From the NCBI GenBank assembly GCA_001803815.1, contig MHEL01000055.1, positions 1 through 10,591 of the forward strand: a stretch of 10,591 bases of DNA, given 5' to 3'. Source of the DNA: Nitrospirae bacterium RBG_19FT_COMBO_42_15 (GTDB taxonomy: Bacteria; Nitrospirota; CAKKRA01; 9FT-COMBO-42-15). Below the pieces are notes generated by a model. It was not told the DNA's origin. It saw nothing but the letters and a program-made list of their open reading frames with translations, and did not search any database. Below, one piece after another: positions 7,543 through 10,591 of this stretch (positions within the stretch are counted from its first letter, which is position 1; every line of letters starts with the position of its first letter). Made by a program: the position numbers and the translations under genes.

Positions 7543-8151
7543 ATGGGAGAAGACACGCAGCGTAACCATCGAGAGCTTTGCCTCTTATACGAAAATGCTA
7601 CAGCTAACCTTGAGTTATTAAAGAAAAGCCTGTGGCAGGTATATGTGTTCTATTCGGCTGTCGTGGCAGTTCTCATCTCAAAAGGCAATGGAATTTTCAA
7701 CGAACCACTCATAAAGATTTTAATTTGCTTCTTGCTCTTAATAGGAGTGATAGTAGTAGAATTTTACACGGCGCAATTTCGCATTGATATTTTAAAATAT
7801 CGGAAAATTCTAATAGGCTTGCATAAAGCATTTGGCTATCCATTTAGAGAAATCAGGAAAAGAGCCAAGGGAGAGAAAAAAGCTGAACTTAATCATTTTG
7901 AAAAAGTATTTAGGCACGGAGGCTGTGCTTATATTCTTGTGGTTTTTTCTCTTGCGATATTTACTCTTTGGCCAGAAGAATGTAAATTTATATATATAGA
8001 AAAATGCAAAACAACATGTGCTGAAAAGATTTTCTATGCGAACATTTTACTCACAGCAATAGCTTTTTTCGCTATTGTTTTACCTTTGTTAATGGATAAG
8101 TTTGTTTCATATTTATATAAGAAGGAAACTACACATGGAAATTCGGACTGA
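7543..8151 (+). CDS. Four-helix membrane protein of unknown function
   Basis: A 202-residue protein, not recognised as a named family. Four hydrophobic segments are visible at about 29-46, 56-75, 128-143 and 163-184. A charged cytoplasmic-looking stretch (residues 80-125, rich in Lys and Arg) lies between helices 2 and 3. Two close hairpins joined by a basic loop resemble small membrane partners of defence effectors, but no catalytic motif is seen. GGAGGA at 7531-7536 is 6 nt before the ATG. It follows hsdS by 27 nt and overlaps the next gene by 17 nt, so the two are likely made together. The gene is visibly more A/T-rich than hsdM or hsdS, suggesting separate acquisition. Confidence 0.8.
   Translation: MGEDTQRNHRELCLLYENATANLELLKKSLWQVYVFYSAVVAVLISKGNGIFNEPLIKILICFLLLIGVIVVEFYTAQFRIDILKYRKILIGLHKAFGYPFREIRKRAKGEKKAELNHFEKVFRHGGCAYILVVFSLAIFTLWPEECKFIYIEKCKTTCAEKIFYANILLTAIAFFAIVLPLLMDKFVSYLYKKETTHGNSD
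8122..8126 (+). promoter_or_regulatory. Ribosome binding site that fixes the start at 8135
   Basis: AAGGA lies 8 nt before the ATG at 8135. The in-frame TTG at 8102 has no comparable site and would lengthen the overlap with the upstream gene to 50 nt. Confidence 0.65.
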
Positions 8152-9127
8152 AATTACGAAAAAGGGAATAAATTTTATTAATGATATTGATTTGAGGACA
8201 GTATTGCTTGACCGTTTGAAAGAGTTGGATAAAATTTTTCTTGTCAATGCAAATTACAGCATCATTTTTTTGGCAATAAGCACCATAGAAGGAATTTTTC
8301 AGCATATAGCAAATATTTTCAAAACAGACATCCAAAAGTCAAAAAACTATCCTAAAAATTCAAAAGGCAAGCATAAGGAGTTCGGTAAACTTTCGATAAA
8401 TGAGTTATATATACTTCTCAAAGAGAAGGACATAATTCCTGATATTAAAGATTTTGAACATATTTACGATCTTTTTAGAAATTATCGCAACTTTATTCAC
8501 CCACAGGCTCAAACGAAAAAAGCATGGACTACCGACCTTGGCCATGCACAAATGGCGATGGGCTTGCTTAACGCTACTATCAGCTATCTTGACAGGTACA
8601 TTTTTATAGATAAGGAAATATTTGAAAAAATAACAGGCAATCCAGACTATAGCTCCAGCAGAGTTCTTCATCTTACAATGCACAACACCCCATTAAATTC
8701 CTTTTTAGTATGGAACAAACCAGTATCAAATGCACTATCTTTGAATTTAGATCTTGAGCTTCCAAAAGACTCGGTTTTCAATTTTATTTTTAATTTTGTA
8801 AATGACGGGAGTTTTAAGATGCTTCGTCTCGAGAATAGGCAAATATATAACAATTGTGTTTTACACTGCACTCAAAAATATTTTTGGAGAGAAAGATTGA
8901 TTGCCGATCCTGAATCACCACCTGACAAATCCATATTGCCAGTAGAAATTAAGATTGACTTCAAAAAGAAAGATTTTACATTCACTGTCGATGGGACTCT
9001 ATATACCTTCAAAGATAAAGATACAAAGAAAGTTATAAATCTTTTTACTGAACTTAAACCTGACTTAAAAATAGGTTTTTTCAATGAAGTGGGGCCGGTA
9101 GGCCTTTCAAATATTCGCTTTAAATAA
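8135..9127 (+). CDS. HEPN-like protein with a beta-rich, lectin-like C-terminal half
   Basis: A 330-residue protein of no named family I can assign. Residues 20-65 are helical with an acidic residue in a long apolar helix (IFLAISTIEGIFQHI). Residues 85-125 end in LFRNYRNFIHP, where Arg115 and His122 fit the R-x(4-6)-H motif of HEPN ribonucleases. Such RN..HP signatures are also common in catalytically silent HEPN-like domains. Residues about 175-330 alternate strands (LSLNLDLELP, VEIKIDFKKKDFTFTVDG, LKIGFFNEVGPVGLSNIRF), a pattern like concanavalin/LamG-type sandwiches. The HEPN-like part is moderately supported; the lectin-like part is inference from strand pattern only. It overlaps the upstream membrane-protein gene by 17 nt and is similarly A/T-rich, so the pair probably works and moves together. 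Confidence 0.75.
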   Translation: MEIRTEITKKGINFINDIDLRTVLLDRLKELDKIFLVNANYSIIFLAISTIEGIFQHIANIFKTDIQKSKNYPKNSKGKHKEFGKLSINELYILLKEKDIIPDIKDFEHIYDLFRNYRNFIHPQAQTKKAWTTDLGHAQMAMGLLNATISYLDRYIFIDKEIFEKITGNPDYSSSRVLHLTMHNTPLNSFLVWNKPVSNALSLNLDLELPKDSVFNFIFNFVNDGSFKMLRLENRQIYNNCVLHCTQKYFWRERLIADPESPPDKSILPVEIKIDFKKKDFTFTVDGTLYTFKDKDTKKVINLFTELKPDLKIGFFNEVGPVGLSNIRFK

Positions 9128-9164
9128 AGATAGATAAGACTGATAAAACATAAGGAATAATAAA

Positions 9165-9845
9165 ATGGACAATAAATCCCTAAAACCAAAATCAACCCTC
9201 ATCCCGCCTCACGGCGGATACCGCAGTCTGAAGAGCTATCAGATTGCACAGCTTGTTTATGATGTGACGGTTCGGTTTTGCGACCGCTATGTGGATAAAA
9301 AATCACGGACGCATGACCAGATGGTTCAGGCTGCGCGGAGCGGGGTTCAGAACATTGCCGAGGGGAGTCAGGCTTCCGGCACATCCAAAAAGACCGAGTT
9401 GAAACTGACAAATGTGGCGCGCGCCAGCCTTGAAGAGCTGCGCCTTGATTATGAAGATTATTTGCGCCAGAGGGGTTTGCTGCTCTGGACGCGGGAAGAC
9501 CCCCGCCGTGCAGAACTAATCGCACGGCGTCTGACAACTGCAGATGCAGTTGCAGAATGGGTGAAGGAAGCGCATAAGCAGGAGCAGAAGAAAGAAAATG
9601 GACGCTATAGACAGAATGGACAACAGATTGGACGGGTTGAAAAGTCCGTTGAGTCCACAAAGCCCACTTTGTCCACAATGTCCACTTTCCCTGAAATCGC
9701 GGCTAATGCCGCTTTGGTTTTGATCGCGGTTGCCTGCAGCCTGCTAAATCGCCAATTGGCGGCGCAGGCTACTGCATTTGAAAATGAGGGCGGGTTCACT
9801 GAAAGGCTTTATCAGGCGCGAATACAGGCAAGAAAAACAAAATGA
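9165..9845 (+). CDS. Four-helix-bundle protein with four-helix suffix domain
   Basis: A 226-residue protein. Residues about 19-135 match the four-helix-bundle family related to proteins encoded in 23S rRNA intervening sequences (YRSLKSYQIAQLVYD, QMVQAARSGVQNIAEGS, ASLEELRLDYEDYL). Residues about 175-222 match the short suffix domain often attached to it (LNRQLAAQATAFENEGGFTE). The linker (about 144-174) is encoded by short repeats and looks variable. The biochemical role of the family is unknown; the bundle resembles a scaffold or binding module, not an enzyme. AAGGA at 9152-9156 is 8 nt before the ATG. The gene is more G/C-rich than the two before it. Its stop overlaps the hsdR start (ATGA), so hsdR translation probably depends on it. 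Confidence 0.85.
   Translation: MDNKSLKPKSTLIPPHGGYRSLKSYQIAQLVYDVTVRFCDRYVDKKSRTHDQMVQAARSGVQNIAEGSQASGTSKKTELKLTNVARASLEELRLDYEDYLRQRGLLLWTREDPRRAELIARRLTTADAVAEWVKEAHKQEQKKENGRYRQNGQQIGRVEKSVESTKPTLSTMSTFPEIAANAALVLIAVACSLLNRQLAAQATAFENEGGFTERLYQARIQARKTK
9598..9687. repeat. Two facing arrays of 9-bp repeats in the linker of the four-helix-bundle gene
   Basis: On the right, five 9-bp units run from 9643 to 9687: AGTCCGTTG, AGTCCACAA, AGCCCACTT, TGTCCACAA and TGTCCACTT. On the left (9598-9633), degenerate units carry the reverse complement core, RTGGAC, with the same spacing for the first three (9598, 9607, 9616). The period keeps the frame, giving tripeptide repeats such as LST MST. Confidence 0.75.
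9738..9770. repeat. Nested inverted repeat near the end of the four-helix-bundle gene
   Basis: A 12-bp perfect palindrome CGCCAATTGGCG (9750-9761) is nested between AGCCTGC (9738-9744) and GCAGGCT (9764-9770). It lies in the suffix domain, which keeps its usual pattern, so no insertion is implied. Confidence 0.6.
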
Positions 9846-10591
9846 CTAAAATTACTGAAACCAACATCGAAACCTTTGCCATCGAAACGCTCCAGTTTCT
9901 GGGCTGGGAGTATGTTCACGGCCTCGCTATTGCTCCCGGCGCAGAACATGCGGAAAGGGAAGGTTTTGAGCAAATAATCTTAACGCATCGCTTACGTAAG
10001 GCTGTTGCACGGTTAAATCCCAATATTCCGACAGATGCACAGGAACAGGCTGTGCAAAAGGTCTTGCGTGTTTATTCCCCTGATTTGCTGCACAACAACG
10101 AGACCTTTCACAAATTCTTAGTTGAGAAAATAAAAATCCCTTATCAGCAGGATGGCTATGAAAGAAGTTATGAAGTAAGCCTGATTGATTTCAGCCATCC
10201 GTCCAACAATGAATTCTTAGCAGTCAATCAATATACAATTATTGAGAATAATCAAAACAAGCGGCCTGATGTCTTGCTCTTTATCAACGGCATTCCGCTT
10301 GTAGTAATTGAATTAAAAAATGCGGCGGATGAAAACGCCACTGTCAGAAAGGCCTTTGACCAGATACAGACCTACAAAGCCGCTATCCCAAGCCTGTTTA
10401 CCTATAATGCCGTTTGTGTGATTTCAGACGGCATGGAATGCAGGGCAGGGAGTCTTTCAGCAGGGTTCAGCCGCTACATGACATGGCCTGTCTGCGTGCG
10501 GACACGCACAGGCAGAAAAAGAGCAGACAGTTATTATGTGTATGTAATAGAATGTGATAATGACAGTTACTACATAGGTCAAACATCGGAT
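9842..10591 (+). CDS. hsdR: Type I R-M restriction subunit HsdR, 3'-partial, with foreign segment
   Basis: The first 250 codons of the DNA-cleaving and translocating subunit, open to the window end. Residues about 5-210 are the HSDR_N nuclease domain: LQFLGWEYVHG, RPDVLLFINGIPLVVIELKN with the PD-(D/E)XK residues Asp143 and Glu157-x-Lys159, FDQIQTYK, and SDGMECRAGSLSAGFSRYMTW. The helicase would follow after the window. From Pro216 the expected family sequence is lost: residues 216-230 are encoded by a palindromic repeat, and 231-250 look like the start of a GIY-YIG domain. Either the enzyme carries an inserted domain or the gene is split. The ATG overlaps the preceding stop in ATGA and has no strong ribosome site of its own, pointing to coupling. 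Confidence 0.92.
   Translation, partial: MTKITETNIETFAIETLQFLGWEYVHGLAIAPGAEHAEREGFEQIILTHRLRKAVARLNPNIPTDAQEQAVQKVLRVYSPDLLHNNETFHKFLVEKIKIPYQQDGYERSYEVSLIDFSHPSNNEFLAVNQYTIIENNQNKRPDVLLFINGIPLVVIELKNAADENATVRKAFDQIQTYKAAIPSLFTYNAVCVISDGMECRAGSLSAGFSRYMTWPVCVRTRTGRKRADSYYVYVIECDNDSYYIGQTSD
10486..10530. repeat. Palindromic repeat in hsdR at the point of divergence
   Basis: GCCTGTCTGCGTG (10486-10498) pairs with CACGCACAGGC (10503-10513) apart from a 2-nt bulge, with CGGA as the loop. A second, overlapping pairing joins CTGTCTGC (10488-10495) to GCAGACAG (10523-10530). It is read as PVCVRTRTGRKRADS. It differs in sequence from the hsdM and hsdS elements. Confidence 0.7.
10532..10591 (+). other. 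Start of a GIY-YIG nuclease-like domain fused in the hsdR frame
   Basis: Residues 231-250 read YYVYVIECDNDSYYIGQTSD. This matches the beginning of small UvrC-like GIY-YIG nucleases: a Y-V-Y-V-I strand at the GIY position, a short acidic turn, then Y-Y-I-G-Q-T. The catalytic Arg and Glu would lie beyond the window, so activity cannot be judged. Confidence 0.6.

Noticed and set aside
8102..8134. TTG start for the HEPN-like gene
   Set aside because: No ribosome site fits, and the extra 11 residues lie within the upstream coding region; the ATG at 8135 has AAGGA 8 nt before it.
9199..9678. Reverse-strand 159-codon frame opposite the four-helix-bundle gene
   Set aside because: The forward frame matches a known family along its length; the reverse translation has no recognisable domain.
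9643..9687. Tandem 9-bp units as a CRISPR-like array
   Set aside because: Units are contiguous with no spacers and sit in frame inside a coding region.

Overview
All genes found lie on the + strand. The window holds the end of a cell-wall synthesis gene, a small toxin-antitoxin pair, and most of a type I restriction-modification (R-M) island with accessory genes. The PBP1A-type peptidoglycan synthase has an OB-like insert, and codon use favours AGG/AGA for Arg and ATA for Ile. Moderate G+C and the gene types fit a Gram-negative environmental bacterium, perhaps Deltaproteobacteria or Nitrospirota. That placement is a guess from style, not a result.

Layout: (1) 2-2425, class A penicillin-binding protein, open at the left edge. 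(2) 2426-2670, non-coding, with a strong sigma70-like promoter whose -10 box sits inside a 29-bp palindrome, a likely operator. (3) 2671-3367, an AbrB-type antitoxin and a PIN-domain toxin overlapping by 20 nt. (4) 3386-3472, a 28-codon fragment that reads like the extreme N-terminus of the CRISPR nuclease-helicase Cas3. No CRISPR array or other cas gene is visible. (5) 3560-10591, the R-M operon: hsdM, a DUF1016/YhcG PD-(D/E)XK nuclease, hsdS, a four-helix membrane protein, a HEPN-like protein with a beta-rich C-terminal half, a four-helix-bundle protein, and the first 250 codons of hsdR, open at the right edge.

Most genes in the operon overlap (11, 8, 17 and 4 nt) or are closely spaced, so they are probably co-transcribed and often translationally coupled. 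HsdM and HsdS form the methyltransferase, and HsdR adds DNA cleavage and translocation. The DUF1016 protein and the 7543-9845 genes are accessory. The 7543-9127 pair is visibly more A/T-rich than its neighbours, and the 9165-9845 gene is more G/C-rich, so the operon looks mosaic.

The most unusual points are these. GC-rich palindromic repeats lie in frame inside all three hsd genes. The HsdR reading frame leaves the family pattern at one such palindrome and runs into what looks like the start of a GIY-YIG nuclease domain. There is an unclassified membrane/HEPN-like pair inside the operon. HsdM has Lys where motif IV normally has Asn. The Cas3 remnant sits exactly at the left edge of the island. 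No tRNA, rRNA, insertion sequence or CRISPR array was recognised, and no gene-free stretch exceeds 300 bases.
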